Counted from the first letter of the stretch, positions 24,601-35,706 are shown. The stretch is 64,000 nucleotides of DNA from Rapana venosa (GCA_028751875.1 CM054155.1:12162619-12226618); one strand, 5' to 3'. Made by a program: numbers and translations. Notes: generated by a model not told the origin, from the letters alone.

Positions 24601-27600
24601 TTTTTTCCTTTTTTGTCATGTTTCTCCCAGGGTAGGTTTTACATTGATGAGCCTTCTCCATCTTTCTCTGTTTTGTGCTTCCTCCTTATTTATGCCCCTT
24701 TCTCTTAAGATCATATGCAATACAGGCAGCCCAGGTCTTGCTAGGTCTTCCCTTTGGTATCTTTCCATCCACTACGAAGTTCATTGCTCTTTTTATGATG
24801 TGGTGATCTGCTTTCCGTTGAACGTGCCCAAACCAGCGCAGTCTGTTGTTACTAGCTACACACTTCAGTTCATCAAGTTTGCACATTCTCCATAGTTCTT
24901 CATTCGTGATCCTGTTTCCCATTTGATCTTTGTCATGTAGCGTAGCATTCGGTTTTCACAGCTCTTCAATAAACGTTTGACGGTTTTTTGTGAAAACCCA
25001 CATCTCCAAGCCATACAGGAGAACAGGTCTGATGCAGGCCTTATATATCAGACAGCGTCTCTCCAGTAGGATTTTCTGATTTCCAAGCAGACTTGCCAAT
25101 TCTTTCCATTTCTGCCAAGCACTCGCAATCCTGGTTCTGACAGCTTACTCAGATTTTGCTTCGCAGCTCATCATCTCTCCCAGGTAGCAGAATTTGTCTA
25201 CCACTCCTATCTTCCCTTGTTCAAATTCTGGCTCCTCCTTTCCTGCATTGGTATTGTCTTCACCCTTCTTATTCATACAACTGGGGCAGACAAATACTCC
25301 GTCCTCCTTCTTCAGACTTTTGAGCTTTGAGCATCTTTTGTGACACCAATATTGATATTTGGAGCATTTGATCAAATTGTTCCCTACACCTTTGTGGCAG
25401 ACACCACACGGGTGTTTGCCTTGCTCTCTATGTGTTCTGCGGTCTTTTCCAACTGTCATTGCTTTGGTCTTGTCAACATTTACCTTCATTCCTCTGCATT
25501 CTAATCTCTGTTTCCAATTGCCAAATCTTTGAGTAGCATCATCACTGTTCTCAGCTACCAGTACTAAGTCATCAGCTTACAGCAGTTCCTAGATCTCTTC
25601 TGGTCTCTCCACTTCCTTGGATATTTCATTCATCACCAGGATAAAGAGCAGGACCGCTTATTTCCTCCATATTATATCAAGTGTCCTTTGGAGGGTTATA
25701 CCCTGATTTGAGGATGAAGCTATTTCAAAGAGGAGCCACATGCCATTCCAGCTGTGACATTTTTGGAGTGCTCTTTTCCATATCACCCCTTGCTCTTGTT
25801 GACTTGACTGGATTTCCTTCTGGAATCCTCTAGCTGCAAAGGACAATTTGGCTTGTTCTGTGAGCTTCAGCGCTTGAGATGCGACCAAAGTATCTATATA
25901 TGAACATGTGGCCAACCAAAAGCACAGTCCCAGATCTCATGTTCATACAAGTTGCCTGTATTTCTACAGCATCTGTATGATTTCACATATCTGTGCAGGA
26001 TGGGCATGCGGTCTGTACATGATGGAGTGAGTATATTATGACTGTGAAGCTGCCAAAGTGTTTCTGCCACATCAGAATATGACTGTCTACTGGGTGATAA
26101 TGTGTCACATTGGGTACATCTTAAGCATTTTCATTGGGTATACTTGCTGCTGACTGCCTGATGTCTGTGTGTGGAAGTTAGATTAGATTAGATTAATTGA
26201 AGCAGTATTTTCAGCTGAATTGATGCATGGCAAATTCTATCCCTCAGTCTGTTTTCAATTGGTGTGGGTGTGTATGATGGTGATGTTTGTGTTGATGTAA
26301 CTGATGACCAGTACAAGGAGGGCCTGACAGGTTGTTAGCTTGTGATTGCATTCAGCATTGCCATTCATATACATCTAGTATGTGTGTCCCAAGTTAAAAG
26401 CTTTTCTCTGCTGCTGCCTATCATGGGAGGGCATGCCTGGGTACTATTTCTGGATTGTTGCGCAGCTTCAGTGCAGCAGGGATCCTTAGATTCCACCTTG
26501 GGGAAACCCTGGTTTGGTTTTGGTTCATTTCATACCATGTGCATCTTTTTCGCCTTGGTTTTGCCTGGAAAAAAAGAAGTCTGCTCTCTTCATTACCCCC
26601 TGCTTGAGAAGGTGAAGGGAGGACTGAGTGTATGTACCTCTACTCTTTTCTGGTGTGGGCATGTTCTCTGTGGACGTGAGTGTGTTCGTGTTCTGTTTTG
26701 TCATTTGGACAATGGACTTGTGTGAGGCACCCAGAGCTGATTTGGTGAATGTTTGAAAGTCAAATGCAGTGTGTTGTTAGAGGGATTGATAACAGCCTGA
26801 ACTGACAGGTTAAGCCTATAGAATGCTTCTAGTTCATTTTATGGAAGGTGTTTCTGGGCTGGAAATTGTAAATAATTTATACAGGTGGATGAAAGATTAG
26901 TTCTGCTGCAGAAAAACAGATAAAACAGAATGGGCAGATCTTCTGCGACATATGATGCAAAGGGTATGCAACATATATTCATTGGTGATATCATACAAGT
27001 GATACACATAATCTGCGGAAAAGGTCAGGACTGTGTGCACTGATTTTGGATTTATTTTTGATAATACTCCTCAATTCAAATTACTGTTTGAAATTTACAG
27101 ACATGATCTGCAGACATTGTAATAACCAAAAAAAAAAACCCCAAAAAATATTGGCATAATTTTTGCCTTTGTTCAAGATAAATTTTCTTGTGAGAAAAAT
27201 ACACAGACTGGCCTAGTTAAAATGGTGGAAGATGGAGCCAGCACGACAGAGAGCAGAAACCTTCCAGAAATCATGTTGAGGTTGTCTGCACCAGCACTGT
27301 AAAAAGAATATTAATGTGGTGTCTGATTTTAATTAACAGTTCTACATAATACCTTGAAGAGAAACAGTTGGCTTGTAGCACTTCAGGTTTTCGCAGAATT
27401 TTTAATTTCCCTCTTTTTAAAAAAGTAAATGTCCTCTAAAATGTCGCCATGAAAGTTGAATAGCATCTAGCATGTTCTTTTCTTAAAAAAAAAAAGAAGC
27501 TTTAAATGCATGAGGTCAAACAGTTGAGGCATTTTCAGATTTTCCAAATCTAATGAGTGAAAAAAAAATGAACAAGTTGACTTACCCTTTGTGGAAAAAT

Positions 27601-30600
27601 AGTTACCAGTTTTGGAAAAGAAAAAAAAGGAAAAAAAAGAATAGCTATTGGTTGTTGGAAAAGATTATAAACTTCAGAAGCGATAAGAGTTTAGGGCTAC
27701 CCAGGTAGGCTGTGGTCTGACTTGTGTTTACTGTAGAAATGTGTTGATGTGCTAACAAGATGTTGCTGGACAGAAAGGAGGGTGTAGTAAAAATTTTGTT
27801 CCTAAGTGAAGCACAGACCATTTGGAGTGAACAGCGTTCATTTTAGAGAGCTTTGAATTGTTCTTCATGCATGACTGAAAAGCCTTGACGGTCAGTCATA
27901 ATAAAAGACAGTCGGAACAATTTCCTCAGCAGTGCAGTAAAAATAGGTAATAAGATAGGAAATGAAATATTTCCTCTGTTCAACCTATAGTACTGATGGC
28001 TATTTAAAAGAAAACAACAAACAAAAAACCCCTGACTATTGAGTTGTAGATCAAATGCTGAAGTGAGAAAATTTGCTTCAGAAGATGGTACTTGAGGATC
28101 AGAACTGCTTTTCTTGTGCAAGACATGTGCTTTTATGCTTTTAAATTAAATCTGTCAGAACAGTACATAATCATATAGATATTCTGAGTTGAGTAGACTA
28201 TAATGAGAACACACAAAAAAGAAGTTGATGAATAACAAACATTTTGGGGGGGTAGAAAAGTGAGAAAAATTGACATGTTGGTTTTACTGGGCTTCAAAGA
28301 ATTCTAAAATGCAAGAAATGTACAGTTGCAGAACTATTCCAGCAATAAAAAAAAAATCCAGCACAGAAGTTAAGCACTGTTATGGTAGCAAGCAACCCAG
28401 AAGTGAACCTGTGCAGCGCAAGTAGTGACCACAGCCTGCTGTGTGTAGCAGGCCCCAAACTGTCCCCTGTCACCTCATTGTCCACCTCATCCTCATCCTC
28501 ATTGCTGTCATCGTTCCATGTTGTCATCTGTGTGCACCATGTGATGATGGACACACTGCACTGGCTAGCCCGCGCCTCACAAGGACCTGTTTTGGATTGT
28601 TGCAGACACGCATGATGAACCAGAAGAAGCTGAAGGTCAACCCTGCCTCCTCTGGGGCCGTGCAGGTCATTTACTCCTCCTCCATGGAATGTCTCCTGCA
28701 GGTCAGTGTGTGTGTTTGTTCTGGTATTTAACGTCTGTGCACTACGAGCGATATGAGATGGCAGTGTGTATGTGTATGCATGCATGCGTGTTTCTTGTTG
28801 GGATAGGGAAGAATGCACCATTTTGTTCAGTCCAGGCAGACGTTTTGTAATCAAAAGTTAAGTGCATAAATTTATGGCATGTTAAGCAGGCGTTTTGCTT
28901 CAAAGTCTTTCTACTAGTTGGGCACAGAATTCCATTGTTCGACCAAAGTCTGAAAACACTGATCAGGACTAGATAGCAGTGTTATTGTGACAGTGCTGAA
29001 GTGAATGTTGAGACTTGTGTTTTGCAGTCTTATTTGGTGCTCAAGAGGTAGTCTTCTACTTTAAAAAGAAAAGTCTCTGCCTTGGCTAAATTTCGGTGAA
29101 ATTCAGAGGGCCATTGTTCGATAATATTGAATCACAACTCACATATCATGCAAGTTGTGTTGCGATTGGTTAGTTGAGGGTTTTGGGTTCTTCAGAATGT
29201 CCAACATACTGTGGCTGGTTTTGATGAGTGATGTTTGTGGATGCAAGAAAATTTATTACATACATAGGGCTGTCAAATTTTTTGCTTTCAGTGGAACTTT
29301 GTTTTGCCATGTTGTCTTGCTTGAAAATTGAGCACTCTGTGTCTGATTAGGAACACCCTTTGCCTCTACTTGTGTACTATCATGGCTGAGTGTCAAGCAG
29401 ACTTGTCTATTCAAGTGGTCAGAAATGGAAGAAAAATAATTGCGTTTAAGCTAGATAGTCAATTGCATTAAAACGTGTATATTGTATTTTCAGCTGACAG
29501 AATGGTTCAAGCTCAGTACTTGATTGGTGCATTTTTTAGGTCCACTAGACAGTCTTACCATCACACATTAGGAGTACCACTTGGTGATAATAAACACGGA
29601 TAACTTTTTCTTGTTGTGATGACTTTTTAAGTCATGTTATGAGCATTAAGTTGTCTAAGGGTGAGACTGAAATGATCAAGACAGAAATTAGATTTAGTTT
29701 TAATAGTTTTGTAAAGAATGCAAAATAAGACCAAGCCTAATATGGAGAGATTCCTATATTTGAAACAAATTTTTTTTTTAGTATAGGTCCGTGGTTGTGT
29801 GCAAATATTTTTTTTCTCAGCTGTTTGATTGGTTGGCATCTTAATGGAAGTGGGAGGTTTGATAGAGCATGTATGTGTTATTGTGTTCAGACTGTGAAGA
29901 CGGAAGGAGTGATGGCTCTCTACAAAGGTTTCATCCCCAACTGGCTGCGTCTGGGACCCTGGAACATCATTGTATCCTTTGACAAAGAGGTTTCTTTGAA
30001 GTTTTAGTTTTCATTTTGTCCCCACAGGTCAGAATCTTTCTCTTTGCATAGAAAGTTCAGGGCTCCCGATTACCATTTTGCAGTGTTTTTGGCTTTTGTA
30101 TGTATGTTTAACTTTTCAAAGGTTTTTTCCTTTCCAGTGGATGTCAATTAAACAGAGGGGCTGATTGATATCTTTGGTGCAGCCTGTTATTTCTTTCAAG
30201 CTGTAGTCTGCCATATTTGGTATTCTGGAACATGGGTCACATGTCTCTAATAATGCTTTTGTTGCCAGGGTTATTTCTTCTGTTGGTAGTATGGGACATT
30301 TCTCCACTGGTTGAGTTTTTTTATGAAAATAGTGATATCTAGTATATAGTTTGTATGAAAATAGTGATATCTAGTATATAGTTTGTTATGAAAATAGTGA
30401 TATCTAGTATATAGTTTGTATGAAAATAGTGATATCTAGTATATAGTTTGTATGAAAATAGTGATATCTAGTATATAGTTATGAAAATAGTGATATCTAG
30501 TATATAGTTTGTTATGAAAATGTGATCTAGTATATAGTTTGTTATGAAAATAGTGATATCTAGTATACATATGCCAATGTGTTTGCCCTCCCAGTTTCTG

Positions 30601-30666
30601 GCAGTATTGTTCCTTGACCAGAGCTAGTTCTTCATGACCTACGAACATCTGAAGAAGACGTACTGA
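12599..30666 (+). CDS. SLC25A30: Mitochondrial carrier, SLC25A14/SLC25A30 type (UCP5 / kidney mitochondrial carrier), 10 coding exons
   Basis: Solute carrier of the inner mitochondrial membrane, in the uncoupling-protein branch of SLC25. The exact substrate of this subfamily is not settled by sequence; anion exchange and proton leak have been proposed. The ten exons join in one frame to 295 residues, against 291 in human SLC25A30. The tripartite carrier fold is visible: the three P-x-D-x-x-K signatures are PIDTTK (residues 23-28), PTDVLK (124-129) and PIDVVK (219-224). Subfamily hallmarks include the N-terminus [43 protein letters not shown] and [12 protein letters not shown], ending [12 protein letters not shown]. 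The start at 12,599 (MNDWRPF) aligns with the family start, but the leader in the same exon is open in frame, so a longer N-terminus like that of SLC25A14 is possible. SLC25A14 and SLC25A30 are vertebrate paralogues, so this is best read as their single invertebrate co-orthologue. Confidence 0.95.
13089..13236 (+). CDS. SLC25A30: Carrier exon 2 (residues 20-68)
   Basis: Acceptor tttcag|GA and donor GG|gtatgt. Encodes the first carrier signature [14 protein letters not shown] and the matrix-loop segment ending ALYSG, close to the human KMCP1 sequence. Confidence 0.94.
13998..14092 (+). CDS. SLC25A30: Carrier exon 3 ([17 protein letters not shown] segment)
   Basis: Acceptor gaacag|A and donor AAAG|gtcagt. 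Covers transmembrane helix 2 of repeat 1. The [19 protein letters not shown] block is nearly identical to vertebrate SLC25A14/30. Confidence 0.94.
14976..15061 (+). CDS. SLC25A30: Carrier exon 4 (second carrier signature)
   Basis: Acceptor ttcag|AT and donor AAG|gtatga. Encodes [20 protein letters not shown] followed by IANPTDVLK. The exon stops exactly after the lysine of the P-x-D-x-x-K signature, in phase 0. Confidence 0.94.
15629..16734 (-). mobile_element. piggyBac-like DNA transposon (non-autonomous or decayed)
   Basis: The 1,106-bp element lies in the carrier intron between exons 4 and 5. It has 12-bp terminal inverted repeats, CCCTAGTAGCGC and GCGCTACTAGGG, each flanked outside by TTAA (15,625-15,628 and 16,735-16,738). 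TTAA duplication and CCCTAG-type ends are the hallmarks of the piggyBac superfamily. A - strand open frame at 15,974-16,318 includes [14 protein letters not shown], resembling the (I)VEETNRYA block at the start of piggyBac transposase domains. The rest of the transposase is absent. GC and CpG content at 16.0-16.7 kb is well above the flanking intron. Confidence 0.82.
15974..16318 (-). pseudogene. Fragment of a piggyBac-type transposase
   Basis: An open frame of 114 codons inside the TTAA-flanked element. [14 protein letters not shown] and [14 protein letters not shown] align by eye with the entrance to the piggyBac DDE domain. No DDE catalytic region follows in the element. Treat it as a relic, not a working gene. 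Confidence 0.5.
16839..16859 (+). repeat. Poly(G) run of 21
   Basis: Direct reading; about 100 bases to the right of the piggyBac-like element. Confidence 0.97.
17197..17295 (+). CDS. SLC25A30: Carrier exon 5 (VRMQATGSQ ... GLWR)
   Basis: Acceptor tgtacag|GTG and donor AGG|gtaagt, phase 0 at both ends. Encodes the matrix helix of repeat 2, ending GLAGLWR. Confidence 0.94.
17728..17852 (+). CDS. SLC25A30: Carrier exon 6 ([20 protein letters not shown] ... THFL)
   Basis: Acceptor attgcag|GGT and donor TT|gtgagt, leaving phase 2. Contains the subfamily block [19 protein letters not shown], covering helix 4 of the carrier. Confidence 0.95.
18559..18619 (+). CDS. SLC25A30: Carrier exon 7 (third carrier signature)
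   Basis: Acceptor tacag|G and donor AAA|gtaagt. Encodes [20 protein letters not shown] and, like exon 4, ends exactly after the signature lysine in phase 0. Confidence 0.95.
21243..21263 (+). repeat. (AT)n microsatellite
   Basis: Direct reading, in carrier intron 7. Confidence 0.95.
21698..21768 (+). repeat. Dispersed repeat F, copy 1
   Basis: ggttggatgtgattctgtgg followed by atctttgataatctgtattc and tatgcataacaac closely matches 60,052-60,110. Confidence 0.6.
23858..24661 (-). mobile_element. Probable C-terminus of a second, unrelated LINE polyprotein
   Basis: On the - strand, broken frames read [16 protein letters not shown], then [10 protein letters not shown] and [17 protein letters not shown]. 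They resemble the C-terminal landmarks of another LINE type: a '...DHVLSSCKxLA' zinc-knuckle region followed by 'LxVEVGxRGF'. This is a by-eye match to degraded sequence, so the family is uncertain. Confidence 0.4.
24650..25650 (-). mobile_element. Degenerate LINE reverse transcriptase (C-terminal part) with PHD-like finger
   Basis: Reading the - strand from 25,650 down, a broken reverse-transcriptase frame contains the catalytic-type [14 protein letters not shown] (ADDL at 25,565-25,576), preceded by in-frame TAA and TAG stops. It continues [15 protein letters not shown] and then a cysteine cluster within 25,145-25,489 (CGVC, C, WCHKRC, CPSC, a C4HC3 pattern). After that come [20 protein letters not shown] and, near 24,844-24,815, [10 protein letters not shown], with KGRPSKTW after it. 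These are standard landmarks of non-LTR retrotransposons whose reverse transcriptase carries an internal finger. Stops and frame breaks show it is dead. It is antisense to the carrier gene within intron 7. Confidence 0.85.
28606..28701 (+). CDS. SLC25A30: Carrier exon 8 (TRMMNQKK ... MECLLQ)
   Basis: Acceptor ttgcag|ACA and donor CAG|gtcagt, phase 0 at both ends. It follows a 10-kb intron loaded with retroelement remnants. TRMMNQ matches the family; the next stretch, up to MECLLQ, is the variable matrix loop. Confidence 0.93.
29891..29971 (+). CDS. SLC25A30: Carrier exon 9 ([20 protein letters not shown] ... WNII)
   Basis: Acceptor gttcag|ACT. The donor is ATT|gtatcc, a weak 5' splice site, but the homology junction WNII|FFMTYE demands it. 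If unspliced, the frame reads on for 10-11 residues to a stop at 30,005-30,007, giving an alternative C-terminus. Confidence 0.92.
30322..30570 (+). repeat. Minisatellite, 29-33 bp unit, 8 copies
   Basis: The unit tatgaaaatagtgatatcta plus gtatatagtttg(t) is repeated eight times with small length changes. One internal copy has two short deletions. The array fills the last carrier intron and ends 57 bases before the last coding exon. Confidence 0.93.
30628..30666 (+). CDS. SLC25A30: Carrier exon 10 (C-terminus [12 protein letters not shown] and stop)
   Basis: Thirteen codons including TGA at 30,664-30,666. The acceptor gagctag has a poor polypyrimidine tract. The choice rests on the match to FFxTYEQLKK in vertebrate SLC25A14/30 and on frame continuity with exon 9. 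Confidence 0.88.
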   Translation, partial: FFMTYEHLKKTY

Positions 30667-32465
30667 GGCTGCCTGCCTGTGGACAGATGTGTGCTCCAAT
30701 TCACCGCAATGGCCCCAGCTGACAACACCCTGTAAGAACTGGCTGCAAGTTTCCTCACCCGTGGAAGCTGTTTTTGGATCTCTTGTTACTGTGACAGTGT
30801 GCGCTGATTCAGCCCCAAGTTCCTTCTGCCCGTCAAAACATGTACACCATGTGTTGGCAGGGTACAGTTGGAGGGAAGAAATCAGAGGCAAGGCACAGGG
30901 TAAAGGCAAGAAAGGATTTTAAAAAAGCCAATGTCTGTGATAGACCAGTGGTATGGTTTACTGTTCACTGAAACACCATTGTTGTGGAATGGGAAAGGAT
31001 AGTTACATATAGCATGCTAGAGGGTAATCCTTTGCCAGTTTTACCTCGATCATAAGTTATAGGAGGGGGGAAGGGTTGGGAGGGCAAAAGTAAAGGAGGA
31101 AGATGGGATAAAGGGTGGGTGAGGGCAGTTAATTTTTGGCCTGGGGTAATATTTAAAACGGGCATTAACTGTGAACAGTGGAGGTGTAAAACCAAAACCA
31201 GAGTTTCACAGTCAAAGGGACGGGGAAGAGTAACCACTGGATGCCATGAAGATTTATTTCATTGTTGTCAGTATTCTGTCCACTACCCACTCATCAGGCA
31301 CTGCTCATACAGAAGAGAATGCGTGCGCATGTGTGCGTGTTTGTGTGTAGTTGTCAACCCATTTGTAAATACTCTACTTACATATCCCATTGTGTGACAA
31401 GTGTTGGAATGCCTGGCTAACAAGTTGGTTGAATGCTAGGCCATTCCTTTGAGAAATGATTGCCAAAAGGAACCACCTTTGTAATTTTGATATAGAGGTA
31501 GTTCGTTTTGGCAGGCAACCCTTGGTTTGTGTCAACAGCAGAATGTGTGTTTTTGGAAAATAGAAGAAAGAGTGAATGAATAAGACAAAATGCAGCGTGA
31601 GCTTGATGGTAAATGGAGTCAAGTATGTGGGAGTGAAGGATGTGAGAATGTGTGTGTGACTGAGGGATCAACATAACGTGTGAAAGTGGTGGAGATGCAC
31701 AATGGATCTGTGGAGTTGTATGTTGCTCCATACTTAAGGCTTTTAAATATATTACTGAACTTCTGTCTTGATTTTGACTTGGGTAACACACACAGCTGAG
31801 GGTTGGCTGGTTCCTTTTTTAGTTTAGATTTCATTTTGTCTTTGTTTTGTATACCTTTTTTTCTTTCATTTTCCCCTTACTTTTTGCTGTATTGACTTTA
31901 TTATTCCTTTAATGTTCACAGTCAAGTTAAGAGGGCAATTCCCTTCTCGCCTCCACAGTGGAGTGAATATTGGGAACAAAGTGTAGATCTGCAGATATTT
32001 TCGTGTAGCAAAAAATTGAAACTGGTTCGTAAGTCTTTTTAGTTTGTGGATGGTGCTTGTCTTTGCAAACAGATTTGTACCACACTTTTGCACAAGCTAT
32101 CCATGTGGTGTGGTGTGGACTGAAAAAACGCCCCAAAGAAACAATATCCACAATCTTATATTTTGACTGTTAGTCTTAATTGTGCATTTGGTCTTGTAGA
32201 ACTTTGTATCATTTTACCCTCACCTGTAAAGTAACAAATAGGCAGCAGAAGCTTCTGTACTGCTGTTAACTTCTCAGAAGGGGAAATTCTCCCTACTGGA
32301 ATATTTCCCAAGTATCTTTCGCAATATTTTTGCTTTTTTCTGTTCCTACTGTATACCAGACATCTTTTTAATTTGCCTGGGTTTTAAATCAAATCAAATG
32401 CTTTGTTTTGATGAAAATCTTAACTATGGTGCATCTTTTTTCAATAAAATTTCTGGTAACAAATG
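30667..32465 (+). other. SLC25A30: Probable 3' UTR of the carrier gene
   Basis: About 1.8 kb of non-coding sequence between the stop codon and the best + strand polyadenylation signal at 32,443-32,448. It has no conserved exon, and its open frames resemble no family. The exact 3' end is inferred. Confidence 0.5.
32443..32448 (+). terminator. Candidate poly(A) signal AATAAA for the carrier gene
   Basis: A canonical hexamer in tcAATAAAatttctgg, followed within 30 bases by a T/GT-rich stretch, the layout expected of a cleavage site. Other AATAAA hexamers exist in this AT-rich DNA. Confidence 0.5.
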
Positions 32466-32559
32466 TACTGAATTTTTGTTGTTTTCTGTACATTTTGAGG
32501 GGGTTGTATGATCAAACTTTCTTGCAAACTTATAATGAATGGAAGAAAGGATGTGTGTA

Positions 32560-32897
32560 TTCTTTTATTTTGAGAGTAATGGAATAAGTACTTGTGTGCC
32601 ATTTTACATCCAGTCCCAGTGTGTTTGCAGTTTTGTAAATTTTGTCAGCAGTTCCCACCAGCACGCAATGGCCTACTCTTCCGAAAAGTGGAACGGGTTT
32701 TAACATGTGCAAGATGTTCTGCATGTGTTCGCACACAGGACCTTGGTTTATAATCTCATCCGAAGGAGTTTTTGGGGGAGTGGAGTCTGCACTGATGTTA
32801 ACTCCAGAGAAAAACTCCTCTTGAACAAGATCTGAATCCGGGTCAGCAGTTCATGAGTGCCATTCAAATCACTCTTATCACCAGGCTATCCCATCCC
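32560..32897 (-). mobile_element. SINE B copy, inverted
   Basis: On the - strand the head starts gggatgggatagcctggtg, followed by a box B-like stretch, gagttaacatcagtgcagac, ccgaaaagtgg-type motifs and the conserved 3' part. It sits between the convergent carrier and EMC5 3' ends. Confidence 0.75.
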
Positions 32898-33206
32898 GTA
32901 TGTGCGTGTGCTTGTATGCATGCATGTGTGTGCGCATGCATATATGCACATGCATAATTGTCCACACTAACATTTGTGCACTCATCACCAAGCACACACA
33001 CACATTCAATGTAACGCCCTTTCCCACACAAAACGCACACTGGTTCAAATTCTGCTTCTGTTCCCCTAGCAACCATACAGAAATGCAGACAGTGAATAAG
33101 AGCTTATTCTTGAGCCCTTTAGTAGACTATTGAGTTATGAGAAATGATCTAAAAGACTACTGAATAAGAACACATACAAGTCTTGATGTCAATTTTTTCC
33201 CACACA

Positions 33207-35706
33207 TTTATTACACTCGCCTTTGGTCTGAATGCATGGACCTCAAATGCACTTTCTCCCTCGTACACACACAGATGCGCATACATACGCATACACTCCT
33301 CCACACATATTTGCAGATGCATTGTGTCACAAAGAATAAAGTAAAAAAAACAAAACAAAACAACACCAAAAACACTGCACTAATCACTTCACTGCTTCAT
33401 GAACAGTCATAATAAAATTTGTAAAGACAGAACTGTGAAGGTTAAAGAAGTAAACTTCAACTCTGGAGAGAAGATGAAAGCTGTTCCACCGCTCTTTTCT
33501 TTTTCTCTCTGGGGGTGAGAGAGTGATCCGAGATGAATTAGAAGTTGTGATCATGCTCTTCCAAATGTGATAGGTAAAACAAAGGAAACTGAAATTAAAT
33601 GAAACCTCTATTAATGGTGAGCAACAGGGTTGCTCTCATCTAGAACTTGTCTTACTGGGAACTTTCAAGATGGGATTTATGCATTGTTTTTAGGAGAGGA
33701 GTGTCAAACTGGCCAAGTGTTCATGCTCTTGGGAAGGAATGAGTTTATGACGCTAAAAGAATGTTACCATTCACCTCCACTTCTTTGACAACATGCAGAA
33801 TATCATGGCCAGAAAAAAAAAGGATTAAGACTCCAGGAAATAACATGATGATTCCATGGATTAAAATGCCCTGAACAAATTTTAAAAATTTACATGTAGA
33901 CTAAAGACCAGGCTTGAGAAACCACAATGCACGAAAGGATATCTGTATGGTGAAGAATGGACATACAATATAGTCATTATGAGTGTTCAGTGACATAAAC
34001 AAGAGAATACAGCAAATTCAAATTGAAAGACGCACACATTCCATGTACAGAACTCTGCTTATGAAAAATGTACACGGCATCACTCTCACCATGTACTCCC
34101 TTGTTGCTATCACTTGGAATGCAAGCAACTTGATACACACACAAAAAACACACCCTGACATGTCACATCCACTACAGCACCAAAACAAACCAAACAGAAT
34201 GCAGTCTTGCTTAGCCTGCCTATCTTTGATAAGCTGCAACAAAGATGACATTGAAATAATACAATGTTTGCATTTCCATTTTGCTTTAGCTGAACTTCAT
34301 CCTAAATTCCCAGCATGTGCCCAAGGCTTTACCAGCACACTGAGCTAGGCCACTGGTCAAGCATCTGTAACACAGATGTGGTATGGGAGAAACAATCCTC
34401 ACAGCATTGCCTCTTGGGAACAACTGAAACAGGAATAACCAAACCTCCCTCCCTTCCATAACAGATTAAGTGAATTAGTAACAATAAGCTGCTCTCTCAA
34501 GAAAGTGCATGGCTTACTTTCCTTGGAAATTCTGTGCTAGACATTTCCTCTTTTCCATCACTCACTCTGTTTCTGCCTTGTTCATTTTCTTCCCGTCACT
34601 TCCTCCTTGACTGTTTTCTGCCTTCTTGGTCCATTCTCCTGCCTTTTTACCAGAAAGACTTAAAAGATAACAATTCTCTCTTATGCAGAAGTTGGATGCA
34701 CTGGGCCTGACTTGTCAGGCGCTCAGCAGCGTGATGCATTTTTTTGCTGTCTGAGCGTTCGACAAAGAAGAATTTTCCTTTTGTTCTGCAAGCTTACCAA
34801 TTAAGGTAGATTTTTCTACTAATCTTAGCCTTTCTCCATAGTTCTTAGCTAGTAGATATCTGTTTTAAGTGTGAAAGGTGTACATGTCATTCCTTGATGA
34901 CCCCATCAGAAAAAAAAAACCCTGCAGAAAATACAACTACACTTAGCTACAATAAAAACATTAAGATGGCACAACAAAATTAAAAGACTTAGTGTACAAA
35001 TACACACAGGAACATCTCTGACACTTTCTGTTAGATATAACTTAAGAAAAAAAAACTGGCATCCAATTCTTTTTTGTTTGTTTTTGGAAAGGGGGTGGGG
35101 GGTTGCGGATGTCTTTGAGACATCCCCAGCTCAATAAAACACACAACACAGCACACTAAGGGACAACACAAAATTGCAGTTACACAATACACATGATTTT
35201 AACCTTCACAACTAACAAATGTATCACACAGATTGCAAAACTAGTTCCTTGAAACTGAAATCATCCTCTTTATCGATCACAAACCAAAACTTGACTGAAC
35301 CCCCCCACCACCCCCCCATGAGCACAATACTCATTTCCCTTTCTCGATGACTGCTGGAATTTAAACACCTTTTCTGAGTATATATGACATGCACTGAGAG
35401 AAACTGGCAGCAATATTTCATAGATAAAATGCCATTTTTTCCCTTCAAAATCTTAACACAATCCTAATTTTATCAAATGATGTGCACACTAATTGGTTAA
35501 CCAGACCAGAAGATCTTCATACTAGAATTGACTACTTAACCATACTCTTTTGTATGTATCGATACTAAAACACAACTATCATCTTCCAGATCAAAAACAT
35601 CTTTCAGTTGGCTGCCATGCGGAAAACAGTTCAGTCTTATTTAAGGTCACGCAAGTCTTGGCCTGGTTCTTCAGCCGAAAGATGACAAAACTTGGCCAAC
35701 CCCTTC
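33207..35706 (-). other. MMGT1: Probable 3' UTR of EMC5
   Basis: Non-coding. A - strand AATAAA (TTTATT on +) at 33,207-33,212 is a candidate end, giving a 2.5-kb UTR only about 0.75 kb from the candidate 3' end of the convergent carrier gene. At 34,655-34,775 it includes a dispersed repeat also found near position 900-1,100. The true end could lie anywhere in this interval. Confidence 0.35.
34655..34775 (+). repeat. Dispersed repeat E, copy 2
   Basis: Contains cagaaagacttaaaag, actgggcctgacttgtcagg and gctgtctgagcgttcgac, in the same order and orientation as copy 1. Confidence 0.6.

Noticed and set aside
30322..30570. CRISPR-like array of direct repeats
   Set aside because: Units are contiguous without unique spacers, in a eukaryotic intron: an ordinary minisatellite.
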